A stretch of 64,000 nt of DNA from Auanema rhodensis (GCA_964057225.1 OZ059894.1:5270001-5334000), one strand, 5' to 3'. Counted from the first letter of the stretch, positions 26,195 through 39,157 are shown. A program made the numbers and translations. The notes: generated from the sequence alone by a model not told the origin.

Positions 26195-29100
26195 CCATGT
26201 CCATATTAGTCTAAAAACAAATTTTTATTGATATTGGTGCATGGTAACCATGACTTTAAAATTTACGTGAACTTTAATTTATGCTAATTAAGTGTACACA
26301 TGATGTGCACTTGGTATGTAACTCGCTTTACGTCAAAGATAAAGAGATGCGGTTTTCAAAAATTAGATTCCCCATATCCATATTAGTCTAAAAACAAATT
26401 TTTATTGATATTGGTGCATGGTAACCATGACTTTGAAATTTACGTGAACTTTAATTTATGCTAATTAAGTGTACACGTGATGTGCACTTGGTATGTAACT
26501 CGCTTCACGTCAAAGATAAAGAGATGCGGTTTTCAAAATTAGATTCCCCATGTCCATATTAGTCTAAAAACAAATTTTTATTGATATTGGTGCATGGTAA
26601 CCATGACTTTGAAATTTACGTGAACTTTAATTTATGCTAATTAAGTGTACACGTGATGTGCACTTGGTATGTAACTCGCTTCACGTGAAAGATAAAGAGA
26701 TGCGGTTTTCAAAATTAGATTCCTCATGTCCATATTAGTCTAAAAACGAATTTTTATTGATATTGATGCATGGTAACCATGACTTTGAAATTTACGTGAA
26801 CTTCAATTTATGCTAATTAAGTGTACACGTGATGTGCACTTGGTACGTAACTCGCTTCAAGTGAAAGATAAAGAGATGCGGTTTTCAAAATTAGATTTCG
26901 CATGTCCATATTAGTCTAAAAACAAATTTTTGTCGATATTGGTGGATGGTAACCATGACTTTCAAATTTACGTGAACTTCAATTTATGCTAATTAAGTGT
27001 ACACGTGATGTGCACTTGGTATGTAACTCGCTTCCAGTCAAAGATAATGGGATGCGGTTTTCAAAATTAAATTCCCCATGTCCATATTAGTCTAAAAACA
27101 AATTTTTATTGATATTGATGCATGGTAACCATGACTTTGAAATTTACGTGAACTTCAATTTATGCTAATTAAGTGTACACGTGATGTGCACTTGGTACGT
27201 AACTCGCTTCAAGTGAAAGATAAAGAGATGCGGTTTTCAAAATTAGATTTCGCATGTCCATATTAGTCTAAAAACAAATTTTTGTCGATATTGGTGGATG
27301 GTAACCATGACTTTCAAATTTACGTGAACTTCAATTTATGCTAATTAAGTGTACACGTGATGTGCACTTGGTATGTAACTCGCTTCACGTCAAAGATAAA
27401 GAGATGCGGTTTTCAAAATTAGATTCCCCATGTCCATATTAGTCTAAAAACAAATTTTTATTGATATTGGTGCATGGTAACCATGACTTTGAAATTTACG
27501 TGAACTTTAATTTATGCTAATTAAGTGTACACGTGATGTGCACTTGGTATGTAACTCGCTTCACGTGAAAGATAAAGAGATGCGGTTTTCAAAATTAGAT
27601 TCCTCATGTCCATATTAGTCTAAAAACGAATTTTTATTGATATTGATGCATGGTAACCATGACTTTGAAATTTACGTGAACTTCAATTTATGCTAATTAA
27701 GTGTACACGTGATGTGCACTTGGTACGTCACTCGCTTCAAGTGAAAGATAAAGAGATGCGGTTTTCAAAATTAGATTTCGCATGTCCATATTAGTCTAAA
27801 AACAAATTTTTGTCGATATTGGTGGATGGTAACCATGACTTTCAAATTTACGTGAAATTCAATTTATGCTAATTAAGTGTACACGTGATGTGCACTTGGT
27901 ATGTAACTCGCTTCCAGTCAAAGATAATGGGATGCGGTTTTCAAAATTAAATTCCCCATGTCCATATTAGTCTAAAAACAAATTTTTATTGATATTGGTG
28001 CATGGTAACCATGACTTTAAAATTTACGTGAACTTTAATTTATGCTAATTAAGTGTACACATGATGTGCACTTGGTATGTAACTCGCTTTACGTCAAAGA
28101 TAAAGAGATGCGGTTTTCAAAAATTAGATTCCCCATATCCATATTAGTCTAAAAACAAATTTTTATTGATATTGGTGCATGGTAACCATGACTTTGAAAT
28201 TTACGTGAACTTTAATTTATGCTAATTAAGTGTACACGTGATGTGCACTTGGTATGTAACTCGCTTCACGTCAAAGATAAAGAGATGCGGTTTTCAAAAT
28301 TAGATTCCCCATGTCCATATTAGTCTAAAAACAAATTTTTATTGATATTGGTGCATGGTAACCATGACTTTGAAATTTACGTGAACTTTAATTTATGCTA
28401 ATTAAGTGTACACGTGATGTGCACTTGGTATGTAACTCGCTTCACGTGAAAGATAAAGAGATGCGGTTTTCAAAATTAGATTCCTCATGTCCATATTAGT
28501 CTAAAAACGAATTTTTATTGATATTGATGCATGGTAACCATGACTTTGAAATTTACGTGAACTTCAATTTATGCTAATTAAGTGTACCCGTGATGTGCAC
28601 TTGGTACGTAACTCGCTTCAAGTGAAAGATAAAGAGATGCGGTTTTCAAAATTAGATTTCGCATGTCCATATTAGTCTAAAAACAAATTTTTGTCGATAT
28701 TGGTGGATGGTAACCATGACTTTCAAATTTACGTGAACTTCAATTTATGCTAATTAAGTGTACACGTGATGTGCACTTGGTATGTAACTCGCTTCCAGTC
28801 AAAGATAATGGGATGCGGTTTTCAAAATTAAATTCCCCATGTCCATATTAGTCTAAAAACAAATTTTTATTGATATTGATGCATGGTAACCATGACTTTG
28901 AAATTTACGTGAACTTCAATTTATGCTAATTAAGTGTACACGTGATGTGCACTTGGTACGTAACTCGCTTCAAGTGAAAGATAAAGAGATGCGGTTTTCA
29001 AAATTAGATTTCGCATGTCCATATTAGTCTAAAAACAAATTTTTGTCGATATTGGTGGATGGTAACCATGACTTTCAAATTTACGTGAACTTCAATTTAT

Positions 29101-29758
29101 GCTAATTAAGTGTACACGTGATGTGCACTTGGTATGTAACTCGCTTCACGTCAAAGATAAAGAGATGCGGTTTTCACAATTAGATTCCCCATGTCCATAT
29201 TAGTCTAAAAACAAATTTTTATTGATATTGGTGCATGGTAACCATGACTTTGAAATTTACGTGAACTTTAATTTATGCTAATTAAGTGTACACGTGATGT
29301 GCACTTGGTATGTAACTCGCTTCACGTGAAAGATAAAGAGATGCGGTTTTCAAAATTAGATTCCTCATGTCCATATTAGTCTAAAAACGAATTTTTATTG
29401 ATATTGATGCATGGTAACCATGACTTTGAAATTTACGTGAACTTCAATTTATGCTAATTAAGTGTACACGTGATGTGCACTTGGTACGTAACTCGCTTCA
29501 AGTGAAAGATAAAGAGATGCGGTTTTCAAAATTAGATTTCGCATGTCCATATTAGTCTAAAAACAAATTTTTGTCGATATTGGTGGATGGTAACCATGAC
29601 TTTCAAATTTACGTGAAATTCAATTTATGCTAATTAAGTGTACACGTGATGTGCACTTGGTATGTAACTCGCTTCCAGTCAAAGATAATGGGATGCGGTT
29701 TTCAAAATTAAATTCCCCATGTCCATATTAGTCTAAAAACAAATTTTTATTGATATTG
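26195..29758 (+). repeat. Ten-monomer duplication, 1,761 bp
   Basis: The segment starting near 26,195 recurs 1,761 bp later (10 x 176 + 1). Both copies share an extra a (tttcaaaaattag near 26,356 and 28,117), ccccatatcc (26,370 and 28,131) and cgtgaaattcaa (about 27,852 and 29,613). The copies overlap because the unit is itself two five-monomer repeats. Copy-specific changes such as tacgtcactcg near 27,725 are few, so the event is recent compared with monomer divergence. Confidence 0.8.
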
Positions 29759-30895
29759 ATGCATGGTAACCATGACTTTGAAATTTACGTGAACTTCAAT
29801 TTATGCTAATTAAGTGTACACGTGATGTGCACTTGGTACGTAACTCGCTTCAAGTGAAAGATAAAGAGATGCGGTTTTCAAAATTAGATTTCGCATGTCC
29901 ATATTAGTCTAAAAACAAATTTTTGTCGATATTGGTGGATGGTAACCATGACTTTCAAATTTACGTGAACTTCAATTTATGCTAATTAAGTGTACACGTG
30001 ATGTGCACTTGGTATGTAACTCGCTTCACGTCAAAGATAAAGAGATGCGGTTTTCAAAATTAGATTCCCCATGTCCATATTAGTCTAAAAACAAATTTTT
30101 ATTGATATTGGTGCATGGTAACCATGACTTTGAAATTTACGTGAACTTTAATTTATGCTAATTAAGTGTACACGTGATGTGCACTTGGTATGTAACTCGC
30201 TTCACGTGAAAGATAAAGAGATGCGGTTTTCAAAATTAGATTCCTCATGTCCATATTAGTCTAAAAACGAATTTTTATTGATATTGATGCATGGTAACCA
30301 TGACTTTGAAATTTACGTGAACTTCAATTTATGCTAATTAAGTGTACACGTGATGTGCACTTGGTACGTAACTCGCTTCAAGTGAAAGATAAAGAGATGC
30401 GGTTTTCAAAATTAGATTTCGCATGTCCATATTAGTCTAAAAACAAATTTTTGTCGATATTGGTGGATGGTAACCATGACTTTCAAATTTACGTGAACTT
30501 CAATTTATGCTAATTAAGTGTACACGTGATGTGCACTTGGTATGTAACTCGCTTCCAGTCAAAGATAATGGGATGCGGTTTTCAAAATTAAATTCCCCAT
30601 GTCCATATTAGTCTAAAAACAAATTTTTATTGATATTGATGCATGGTAACCATGACTTTGAAATTTACGTGAACTTCAATTTATGCTAATTAAGTGTACA
30701 CGTGATGTGCACTTGGTACGTAACTCGCTTCAACTGAAAGATAAAGAGATGCGGTTTTCAAAATTAGATTTCGCATGTCCATATTAGTCTAAAAACAAAT
30801 TTTTGTCGATATTGGTGGATGGTAACCATGACTTTCAAATTTACGTGAACTTCAATTTATGCTAATTAAGTGTACACGTGATGTGCACTTGGTAC
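26760..30895 (+). repeat. Five-monomer HOR (880 bp), forward arm
   Basis: The signature monomer (aagataatggg with attaaattcccc) is at 27,068, 27,948, 28,829, 29,709 and 30,589, spaced 880 or 881 bp. gtcgatattggtgg falls at 28,693, 29,045, 29,573, 29,925, 30,453 and 30,805, alternating 352 and 528 bp as expected for two such monomers per five. Monomer order: gatgcatgg/caagtgaaag; ggtggatgg/cacgtcaaag; ggtgcatgg/cacgtgaaag; gatgcatgg/caagtgaaag; ggtggatgg/ccagtcaaag. The HOR runs up to the fold-back and is found again, inverted, on its other side. Confidence 0.9.
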
Positions 30896-30905
30896 ACGAG
30901 GAATC
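30888..30905. other. Fold-back junction 1, + to - orientation
   Basis: The forward array follows its usual sequence through ttggtac (30,889-30,895). From 30,898 the sequence is inverted satellite (gaggaatctaatttt). The bases ac fit both sides, and 30,897 fits neither, so the switch is accurate to about 2-3 bp with at most 2 bp of shared sequence. Roughly the first 200 bp of the inverted side (with aatgagcat near 31,000) has no mirror partner in the last forward monomers, so the palindrome has an unpaired spacer and is not a perfect hairpin. Confidence 0.9.
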
Positions 30906-33900
30906 TAATTTTGAAAACCGCATCTCTTTATCTTTCACGTGAAGCGAGTTACATACCAAGTGCACATCACGTGTACACTTAATGAGCATAAATTAAAGTT
31001 CACGTAAATTTTAAAGTCATGGTTACCATGCACCAATATCAATAAAAATTTGTTTTTAGACTAATATGGACATGGGGAATCTAATTTTGAAAACCGCATC
31101 CCTTTATCTTTGACTGGAAGCGAGTTACATACCAAGTGCACATCACGTGTACACTTAATTAGCATAAATTGAAGTTCACGTAAATTTGAAAGTCATGGTT
31201 ACCATCCACCAATATCGACAAAAATTTGTTTTTAGACTAATATGGACATGCGAAATCTAATTTTGAAAACCGCATCTCTTTATCTTTCACTTGAAGCGAG
31301 TTACGTACCAAGTGCACATCACGTGTACACTTAATTAGCATAAATTGAAGTTCACGTAAATTTCAAAGTCATGGTTACCATGCATCAATATCAATAAAAA
31401 TTTGTTTTTAGACTAATATGGACATGGGGAATTTAATTTTGAAAACCGCATCCCATTATCTTTGACTGGAAGCGAGTTACATACCAAGTGCACATCACGT
31501 GTACACTTAATTAGCATAAATTGAAGTTCACGTAAATTTGAAAGTCATGGTTACCATCCACCAATATCGACAAAAATTTGTTTTTAGACTAATATGGACA
31601 TGCGAAATCTAATTTTGAAAACCGCATCTCTTTATCTTTCACTTGAAGCGAGTTACGTACCAAGTGCACATCACGTGTACACTTAATTAGCATAAATTGA
31701 AGTTCACGTAAATTTCAAAGTCATGGTTACCATGCATCAATATCAATAAAAATTCGTTTTTAGACTAATATGGACATGAGGAATCTAATTTTGAAAACCG
31801 CATCTCTTTATCTTTCACGTGAAGCGAGTTACATACCAAGTGCACATCACGTGTACACTTAATTAGCATAAATTAAAGTTCACGTAAATTTCAAAGTCAT
31901 GGTTACCATGCACCAATATCAATAAAAATTTGTTTTTAGACTAATATGGACATGGGGAATCTAATTTTGAAAAGCGCATCTCTTTATCTTTGACGTGAAG
32001 CGAGTTACATACCAAGTGCACATCACGTGTACACTTAATTAGCATAAATTGAAGTTCACGTAAATTTGAAAGTCATGGTTACCATCCACCAATATCGACA
32101 AAAATTTGTTTTTAGACTAATATGGACATGCGAAATCTAATTTTGAAAACCGCATCTCTTTATCTTTCACTTGAAGCGAGTTACGTACCAAGTGCACATC
32201 ACGTGTACACTTAATTAGCATAAATTGAAGTTCACGTAAATTTCAAAGTCATGGTTACCATGCATCAATATCAATAAAAATTTGTTTTTAGACTAATATG
32301 GACATGGGGAATTTAATTTTGAAAACCGCATCCCATTATCTTTGACTGGAAGCGAGTTACATACCAAGTGCACATCACGTGTACACTTAATTAGCATAAA
32401 TTGAAGTTCACGTAAATTTGAAAGTCATGGTTACCATCCACCAATATCGACAAAAATTTGTTTTTAGACTAATATGGACATGCGAAATTTAATTTTGAAA
32501 ACCGCATCTCTTTATCTTTCACTTGAAGCGAGTTACGTACCAAGTGCACATCACGTGTACACTTAATTAGCATAAATTGAAGTTCACGTAAATTTCAAAG
32601 TCATGGTTACCATGCATCAATATCAATAAAAATTCGTTTTTAGACTAATATGGACATGAGGAATCTAATTTTGAAAACCGCATCTCTTTATCTTTCACTT
32701 GAAGCGAGTTACATACCAAGTGCACATCATGTGTACACTTAATTAGCATAAATTAAAGTTCACGTAAATTTCAAAGTCATGGTTACCATGCACCAATATC
32801 AATAAAAATTTGTTTTTAGACTAATATGGACATGGGGAATCTAATTTTGAAAAGCGCATCTCTTTATCTTTGACGTGAAGCGAGTTACATACCAAGTGCA
32901 CATCACGTGTACACTTAATTAGCATAAATTGAAGTTCACGTAAATTTGAAAGTCATGGTTACCATCCACCAATATCGACAAAAATTTGTTTTTAGACTAA
33001 TATGGACATGCGAAATCTAATTTTGAAAACCGCATCTCTTTATCTTTCACTTGAAGCGAGTTACGTACCAAGTGCACATCACGTGTACACTTAATTAGCA
33101 TAAATTGAAGTTCACGTAAATTTCAAAGTCATGGTTACCATGCATCAATATCAATAAAAATTTGTTTTTAGACTAATATGGACATGGGGAATTTAATTTT
33201 GAAAACCGCATCCCATTATCTTTGACTGGAAGCGAGTTACATACCAAGTGCACATCACGTGTACACTTAATTAGCATAAATTGAAGTTCACGTAAATTTG
33301 AAAGTCATGGTTACCATCCACCAATATCGACAAAAATTTGTTTTTAGACTAATATGGACATGCGAAATCTAATTTTGAAAACCGCATCTCTTTATCTTTC
33401 ACTTGAAGCGAGTTACGTACCAAGTGCACATCACGTGTACACTTAATTAGCATAAATTGAAGTTCACGTAAATTTCAAAGTCATGGTTACCATGCATCAA
33501 TATCAATAAAAATTCGTTTTTAGACTAATATGGACATGAGGAATCTAATTTTGAAAACCGCATCTCTTTATCTTTCACTTGAAGCGAGTTACATACCAAG
33601 TGCACATCATGTGTACACTTAATTAGCATAAATTAAAGTTCACGTAAATTTCAAAGTCATGGTTACCATGCACCAATATCAATAAAAATTTGTTTTTAGA
33701 CTAATATGGACATGGGGAATCTAATTTTGAAAAGCGCATCTCTTTATCTTTGACGTGAAGCGAGTTACATACCAAGTGCACATCACGTGTACACTTAATT
33801 AGCATAAATTGAAGTTCACGTAAATTTGAAAGTCATGGTTACCATCCACCAATATCGACAAAAATTTGTTTTTAGACTAATATGGACATGCGAAATCTAA

Positions 33901-34600
33901 TTTTGAAAACCGCATCTCTTTATCTTTCACTTGAAGCGAGTTACGTACCAAGTGCACATCACGTGTACACTTAATTAGCATAAATTGAAGTTCACGTAAA
34001 TTTCAAAGTCATGGTTACCATGCATCAATATCAATAAAAATTTGTTTTTAGACTAATATGGACATGGGGAATTTAATTTTGAAAACCGCATCCCATTATC
34101 TTTGACTGGAAGCGAGTTACATACCAAGTGCACATCACGTGTACACTTAATTAGCATAAATTGAAGTTCACGTAAATTTGAAAGTCATGGTTACCATCCA
34201 CCAATATCGACAAAAATTTGTTTTTAGACTAATATGGACATGCGAAATCTAATTTTGAAAACCGCATCTCTTTATCTTTCACTTGAAGCGAGTTACGTAC
34301 CAAGTGCACATCACGTGTACACTTAATTAGCATAAATTGAAGTTCACGTAAATTTCAAAGTCATGGTTACCATGCATCAATATCAATAAAAATTCGTTTT
34401 TAGACTAATATGGACATGAGGAATCTAATTTTGAAAACCGCATCTCTTTATCTTTCACGTGAAGCGAGTTACATACCAAGTGCACATCACGTGTACACTT
34501 AATTAGCATAAATTAAAGTTCACGTAAATTTCAAAGTCATGGTTACCATGCACCAATATCAATAAAAATTTGTTTTTAGACTAATATGGACATGGGGAAT
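30898..34600 (-). repeat. Five-monomer HOR (880 bp), inverted arm
   Basis: ggggaattta, the complement of the forward signature, is at 31,426, 32,306, 33,186 and 34,066, each 880 bp apart. aatatcgaca marks 31,215, 31,567, 32,095, 32,447, 32,975, 33,327, 33,855 and 34,207 in the same 352/528 alternation as the forward arm. Three copies have the private variant aaaagcgcatc (31,974, 32,854 and 33,734); the outermost copy at 34,614 and the forward arm lack it. The HOR existed in both orientations, and the inverted arm then spread its own variant. Confidence 0.9.
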
Positions 34601-36619
34601 CTAATTTTGAAAACCGCATCTCTTTATCTTTGACGTGAAGCGAGTTACATACCAAGTGCACATCACGTGTACACTTAATTAGCATAAATTAAAGTTCACG
34701 TAAATTTCAAAGTCATGGTTACCATGCACCAATATCAATAAAAATTTGTTTTTAGACTAATATGGATATGGGGAATCTAATTTTGAAAACCGCATCTCTT
34801 TATCTTTGACGTAAAGCGAGTTACATACCAAGTGCACATCATGTGTACACTTAATTAGCATAAATTAAAGTTCACGTAAATTTTAAAGTCATGGTTACCA
34901 TGCACCAATATCAATAAAAATTTGTTTTTAGACTAATATGGACATGCGAAATCTAATTTTGAAAACCGCATCTCTTTATCTTTCACTTGAAGCGAGTTAC
35001 ATACCAAGTGCACATTATGTGTACACTTAATTAGCATAAATTAAAGTTCACGTAAATTTCAAAGTCATGGTTACCATGCACCAATATTAATAAAAATTTG
35101 TTTTTAGACTAATATGGACATGGGGAATCTAATTTTGAAAACCGCATCTCTTTATCTTTGACTTGAAGCGAGTTACATACCAAGTGCACATCACGTGTAC
35201 ACTTAATTAGCATAAATTGAAGTTCACGTAAATTTGAAAGTCATGGTTACCATCCACGAATATCAACAAAAATTTGTTTTCAGACTAATATGGACATGGG
35301 GAATCTAATTTTGAAAACCGCATCTCTTCATCTTTCACGTGAAGCGAGTTACATACCAAGTGCACATCACGTGTACACTTAATTAGCATAAATTAAAGTT
35401 CACGTAAATTTCAAAGTCATGGTTACCATGCTCCAATATCAATAAAAATTTGTTTTTAGACTAATATGGACATGAGGAATCTAATTTTGAAAACCGCATC
35501 TCTTTATCTTTCACGTGAAGCGAGTTACATACCAAGTGCACATCACGTGTACACTTAATAAGCATAAATTAAAGTTCACGTAAATTTCAAAGTCATGGTT
35601 ACCATGCATCAATATCGATAAAAATTCGTTTTTAGACTAATATGGACATGAGGAATCTAATTTTGTAAACCGCATCTCTTTATCTTTCACGTGAAGCGAG
35701 TTACATACCAAGTGCACATCATGTGTTCACTTAATTAGCATAAATTAAAGTTCACGTAAATTTTAAAGTCATGGTTTCCATGCTCCAATATCAATAAAAA
35801 TTTGTTTTTAGACTAATATGGACATGCGAAATCTAATTTTGAAAACCGCATCTCTTTATCTTTCACTTGAAGCGAGTTACATACCAAGTGCACATCATGT
35901 GTACACTTAATTAGCATAAATTAAAGTTCACGTAAATTTCAAAGTCATGGTTACCATGCATCAATATCAATAAAAATTCGTTTTTAGACTAATATGGACA
36001 TGCGGAATCTAATTTTGAAAACCGCATCTCTTTATCTTTCACGTGAAGCGAGTTACATACCAAGTGCACATCACGTGTACACTTAATTAGCATAAATTGA
36101 AGTTCACGTAAATTTCAAAGTCATGGTTACCATGCATCAATATCAATAAAAATTCGTTTTTAGACTAATATGGACATGAGGAATCTAATTTTGAAAACCG
36201 CATCTCTTTATCTTTCACGTGAAGCGAGTTACATACCAAGTGCACATCACGTGTACACTTAATTAGCATAAATTAAAGTTCACGTAAATTTTAAAGTCAT
36301 GGTTACCATGCACCAATATCAATAAAAATTTGTTTTTAGACTAATATGGACATGGGGAATCTAATTTTGGAAACCGCATCCCTTTATCTTTGACTGGAAG
36401 CGAGTTACATACCAAGTGCACATCACGTGTACACTTAATTAGCATAAATTGATGTTCACGTAAATTTGAAAGTCATGGTTACCATCCACCAATATCGACA
36501 AAAATTTGTTTTTAGACTAATATGGACATGCGAAATCTAATTTTGAAAACCGCATCTCTTTATCTTTCACTTGAAGCGAGTTACGTACCAAGTGCACATC
36601 ACGTGTACACTTAATTAGC
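34601..36619 (-). repeat. Inverted array mirroring about 24-27 kb
   Basis: Read outward from 30.9 kb, rare variants occur in the order atggatatgggg (34,761) with cgtaaagcgag, cacattatgtg (35,010), ttttgtaaacc (35,655), ggtttccatgctcc (35,773) and aaattgatgttc (36,449). The forward arm has the matching variants in reverse order at 26,371, 25,767, 25,294 or 24,593, 25,180 or 24,476, and 23,808. The extra a seen at 26,356 is absent here, so it arose on the forward side only or was lost here. Private changes include ccacgaatatc and ttttcagac near 35,236-35,282. Confidence 0.8.
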
Positions 36620-38239
36620 CATACCAAGTGCACATCACGTGTACACTTAATAAGCATAAATTAAAGTTCACGTAAATTTCAAAGTCATGGTTACCATGCA
36701 TCAATATCGATAAAAATTCGTTTTTAGACTAATATGGACATGAGGAATCTAATTTTGAAAACCGCATCTCTTTATCTTTCACGTGAAGCGAGTTACATAC
36801 CAAGTGCACATCATGTGTTCACTTAATTAGCATAAATTAAAGTTCACGTAAATTTTAAAGTCATGGTTTCCATGCTCCAATATCAATAAAAATTTGTTTT
36901 TAGACTAATATGGACATGCGAAATCTAATTTTGAAAACCGCATCTCTTTATCTTTCACTTGAAGCGAGTTACATACCAAGTGCACATCATGTGTACACTT
37001 AATTAGCATAAATTAAAGTTCACGTAAATTTCAAAGTCATGGTTACCATGCATCAATATCAATAAAAATTCGTTTTTAGACTAATATGGACATGCGGAAT
37101 CTAATTTTGAAAACCGCATCTCTTTATCTTTCACGTGAAGCGAGTTACATACCAAGTGCACATCACGTGTACACTTAATTAGCATAAATTGAAGTTCACG
37201 TAAATTTTAAAGTCATGGTTACCATGCACCAATATCAATAAAAATTTGTTTTTAGACTAATATGGACATGCGGAATCTAATTTTGAAAACCGCATCTCTT
37301 TATCTTTCACGTGAAGCGAGTTACATACCAAGTGCACATCACGTGTACACTTAATTAGCATAAATTAAAGTTCACGTAAATTTCAAAGTCATGGTTACCA
37401 TGCATCAATATCAATAAAAATTCGTTTTTAGACTAATATGGACATGCGGAATCTAATTTTGAAAACCGCATCTCTTTATCTTTCACGTGAAGCGAGTTAC
37501 ATACCAAGTGCACATCACGTGTACACTTAATTAGCATAAATTGAAGTTCACTTAAATTTGAAAGTCATGGTTACCATCCACCAATATCAATAAAAATTCG
37601 TTTTTAGACTAATATGGACATGCGAAATCTAATTGTGAAAACCGCATCTCTTTATCTTTCACTTGAAGCGAGTTACGTACCAAGTGCACATCACGTGTAC
37701 ACTTAATTAGCATAAATTGAAGTTCACGTAAATTTCAAAGTCATGGTTACCATGCATCAATATCAATAAAAATTCGTTTTTAGACTAATATGGACATGAG
37801 GAATCTAATTTTGAAAACCGCATCTCTTTATCTTTCACGTGAAGCGAGTTACATACCAAGTGCACATCACGTGTACACTTAATTAGCATAAATTAAAGTT
37901 CACGTAAATTTTAAAGTCATGGTTACCATGCACCAATATCAATAAAAATTTGTTTTTAGACTAATATGGACATGGGGAATCTAATTTTGAAAACCGCATC
38001 CCTTTATCTTTGACTGGAAGCGAGTTACATACCAAGTGCACATCACGTGTACACTTAATTAGCATAAATTGATGTTCACGTAAATTTGAAAGTCATGGTT
38101 ACCATCCACCAATATCGACAAAAATTTGTTTTTAGACTAATATGGACATGCGAAATCTAATTTTGAAAACCGCATCTCTTTATCTTTCACTTGAAGCGAG
38201 TTACGTACCAAGTGCACATCACGTGTACACTTAATTAGC
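35528..38239 (-). repeat. Tandem duplication with out-of-register junction at 36,619/36,620
   Basis: The array breaks phase at ttaattagc|cataccaagtg: the spacing between anchors 36,477 and 36,689 is 212 instead of 176 bp. Sequence from 36,620 matches that from 35,528 (offset 1,092 = 6 x 176 + 36) for about 586 bp. Sequence ending at 36,619 matches that ending at 38,239 (offset 1,620 = 9 x 176 + 36) for about 560 bp. This is a tandem duplication joined 36 bp out of phase, with the two copies differing by three monomers. It is the only non-unit rearrangement within a block. Confidence 0.85.
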
Positions 38240-39150
38240 ATAAATTGAAGTTCACGTAAATTTCAAAGTCATGGTTACCATGCATCAATATCAATAAAAA
38301 TTTGTTTTTAGACTAATATGGACATGGGGAATCTAATTTTGAAAACCGCATCCCTTTATCTTTGACTGGAAGCGAGTTACATACCAAGTGCACATCACGT
38401 GTACACTTAATTAGCATAAATTGAAGTTCACGTAAATTTGAAAGTCATGGTTACCATCCACCAATATCGACAAAAATTTGTTTTTAGACTAATATGGACA
38501 TGCGAAATCTAATTTTGAAAACCGCATCTCTTTATCTTTCACGTGAAGCGAGTTACATACCAAGTGCACATCACGTGTACACTTAATTAGCATAAATTGA
38601 AGTTCACGTAAATTTGAAAGTCATGGTTACCATCCACCAATATCGACAAAAATTTGTTTTTAGACTAATATGGACATGCGAAATCTAATTTTGAAAACCG
38701 CATCTCTTTATCTTTCACGTGAAGCGAGTTACATACCAAGTGCACATCACGTGTACACTTAATTAGCATAAATTAAAGTTCACGTAAATTTCAAAGTCAT
38801 GGTTACCATACACCAATATCAATAAAAATTTGTTTTTAGACTAATATGGACATGGGGAATCTAATTTTGAAAACCGCATCTCTTTATCTTTCACGTGAAG
38901 CGAGTTACATACCAAGTGCACATCACGTGTACACTTAATTAGCATAAATTAAAGTTCACGTAAATTTCAAAGTCATGGTTACCATGCACCAATATCAATA
39001 AAAATTTGTTTTTAGACTAATATGGACATGGGGAATCTAATTTTGAAAACCGCATCTCTTTATCTTTCACGTGAAGAGAGTTACATACCAAGTGCACATC
39101 ATGTGTTCACTTAATTAGCATAAATTAAAGTTCACGTAAATTTTAAAGTC
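38240..39150 (-). repeat. Inverted array next to the second fold-back
   Basis: Five monomers in inverted orientation with tcgaca and cacgtgaag types. The last one carries gtgaagagagttac near 39,070-39,083 (aactctcttcac on the other strand), a rare variant found again in the first forward monomers of block 3 near 39,362. One copy has ggttaccatacacc near 38,807. Confidence 0.8.
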
Positions 39151-39157
39151 TAATTAA
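39144..39157. other. Fold-back junction 2, - to + orientation
   Basis: The inverted array stops in ttttaaagtc (ending 39,150), three bases short of where its next anchor would begin. The forward array starts at taattaagtg (39,151), 42 bases into a monomer. At most one base (c) is shared. The allele aactctcttcac on both sides (about 39,075 inverted, 39,362 forward) and the gaacatcaattt marker at similar distances (38,069 and 40,192) show that the flanks are mirror-related. Confidence 0.88.

Larger units (their letters stand above)
1..30895 (+). repeat. Array block 1, forward orientation (about 176 monomers)
   Basis: All monomers read in the ggtaacc orientation. From the anchor at 18 to the anchor at 18,322 there are exactly 104 steps of 176 bp with no net length change. 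Three one-base insertions follow: an extra t near 18,430-18,436, and an extra a near 26,356 and near 28,120. The last two are copies of one event, carried along by a 1,761-bp duplication. The block ends inside a monomer, 74 bases after the last anchor, at the fold-back near 30,895. Variants that mark the left part (tcccgatg, gtgtacttcaa, gaacacatgatg) give way after about 14.7 kb to others (tacgtaactcg, tgtcgatattggtgg, cttccagtcaaag). Confidence 0.95.
30896..39150 (-). repeat. Array block 2, inverted orientation (about 46 monomers)
   Basis: From 30,898 the sequence reads as the reverse complement of the same monomer (gaatctaattttgaaaacc, then ggttacc anchors from 31,021). Anchor spacing is 176 bp throughout except for one +36-bp slip at 36,619/36,620. 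Variant order, read outward from 30.9 kb, mirrors that of block 1. First come 880-bp repeats carrying ggggaattta, then the gaca-tatcc-type variant seen here as atggatatgggg at about 34,761, then cattatgtgtac near 35,010, ttttgtaaacc near 35,655, ggtttccatgctcc near 35,773 and aaattgatgttcacg near 36,449. Inferred: this is an inverted copy of block 1 DNA, not a different satellite. Confidence 0.95.

Noticed and set aside
30896-39150. A different satellite or a mobile element between 30.9 and 39.15 kb.
   Set aside because: It is the reverse complement of the same monomer with the same 176-bp spacing and the same variant alleles; there are no terminal repeats, target-site duplications or coding sequence.
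30896-39150. A simple balanced inversion of block 2.
   Set aside because: Flipping it back does not restore monomer phase at either edge, and both edges have mirrored flanks. Extra loss or gain at both ends would be required.
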